From Auanema rhodensis (taxonomy: Eukaryota; Nematoda; Chromadorea; Rhabditida; Rhabditidae), in NCBI GenBank assembly GCA_964057225.1, contig OZ059896.1, positions 16,876,501 to 16,940,500 of the forward strand: 64,000 nucleotides of DNA, read 5' to 3'. Both the position numbers and the translations under genes were made by a program. Below the pieces are notes generated by a model, which was not told the DNA's origin, ran no database searches, and saw only the letters and a list, made by a program, of their open reading frames with translations. Positions 63,901 to 64,000 of this stretch are shown here, piece by piece. Each line of letters starts with the position of its first letter. Positions within the stretch are counted from its first letter, which is position 1.

Positions 63901-64000
63901 TCAAATCCATGTGATTATGGAGAGAAAAGAGCATTTAAGAGTTAGTAGGGTTAAGAAGAGAAGCACGGAAATATAAAGAGAGAAATAGAGAGAGAGGAAC
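60970..64000. other. ONECUT upstream intron or flank with no recognised exon
   Basis: No cut domain or other family is visible on either strand. A cluster of CACGTG palindromes and short direct repeats lies at 61632-61717. A less AT-rich stretch at about 62860-63130 has short open frames in all directions without a motif. If the ONECUT gene extends beyond the edge, this is one large intron. Confidence 0.5.
61632..61717. promoter_or_regulatory. candidate E-box and repeat cluster in the ONECUT gene
   Basis: TTCACGTG (61632) and CACGTGAA (61653) form an inverted pair 13 bases apart, each with a palindromic CACGTG bHLH core. CGCGTGG and AACGTGAAG follow. Two identical ATGCGCTGA copies lie at 61689 and 61709, 20 bases apart. 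The density is unusual in this AT-rich DNA. A regulatory role is inference. Confidence 0.4.

Overview
This 64 kb window is AT-rich eukaryotic DNA and is most likely from a nematode. All five recognisable genes are split by short introns with TTTTCAG-type acceptors. Several start codons sit a few bases after an unpaired acceptor, as expected for spliced-leader trans-splicing. The gene content also fits: an ShK-domain secreted protein, a LIP-1-type MAP kinase phosphatase and a ONECUT homeodomain gene. The genus cannot be fixed from sequence alone. Most of the window is non-coding DNA with many microsatellites, chiefly (CT)n or (GA)n. The six-frame open frames of 60 to 170 codons are nearly all low-complexity products of these tracts and are not annotated as genes.

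Layout: 1-13657 holds no gene I can support. 13658-17033 (+) is an 11-exon FMRFamide-receptor-like GPCR, complete at 434 codons plus stop, with one GC-AG intron. 17034-20037 is intergenic and holds the first copy of a duplicated 545-base block and an orphan Tc1-like end. 20038-20660 (-) is a four-exon gene for a secreted 158-residue protein with two ShK domains. 20661-23842 is a rearranged patch: a Tc1-like transposon relic, a second copy of the 545-base block, a broken copy of one ShK exon, and imperfect direct repeats. 23843-31218 is microsatellite-rich DNA with a (CT)n array of about 280 bases. 31219-31802 (+) is a possible small secreted peptide.

34745-37237 (+) is a second 11-exon rhodopsin-family GPCR (402 residues, possibly extended by an upstream exon at 33683). 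It converges on 39421-40993 (-), a nine-exon dual-specificity MAP kinase phosphatase of the DUSP6/LIP-1 class (337 residues). 40994-60456 is about 19 kb without a recognisable gene, purine-rich on the + strand. 60457-60969 (-) holds the last three exons of a ONECUT homeobox gene. Its cut domain was not found and probably lies beyond the right edge.

Functionally the genes are two neuropeptide-type receptors, a terminator of ERK-type MAPK signalling, a transcription factor and a secreted cysteine-rich protein. Nothing in the sequence ties them into one pathway or operon. I found no clearly new multi-gene system. The most unusual items are the 17-24 kb duplication mosaic, the GC-AG intron, the paired 3' acceptors in the ONECUT gene that give two C-termini, and the switch in which strand carries the polypyrimidine tracts near 31-41 kb.
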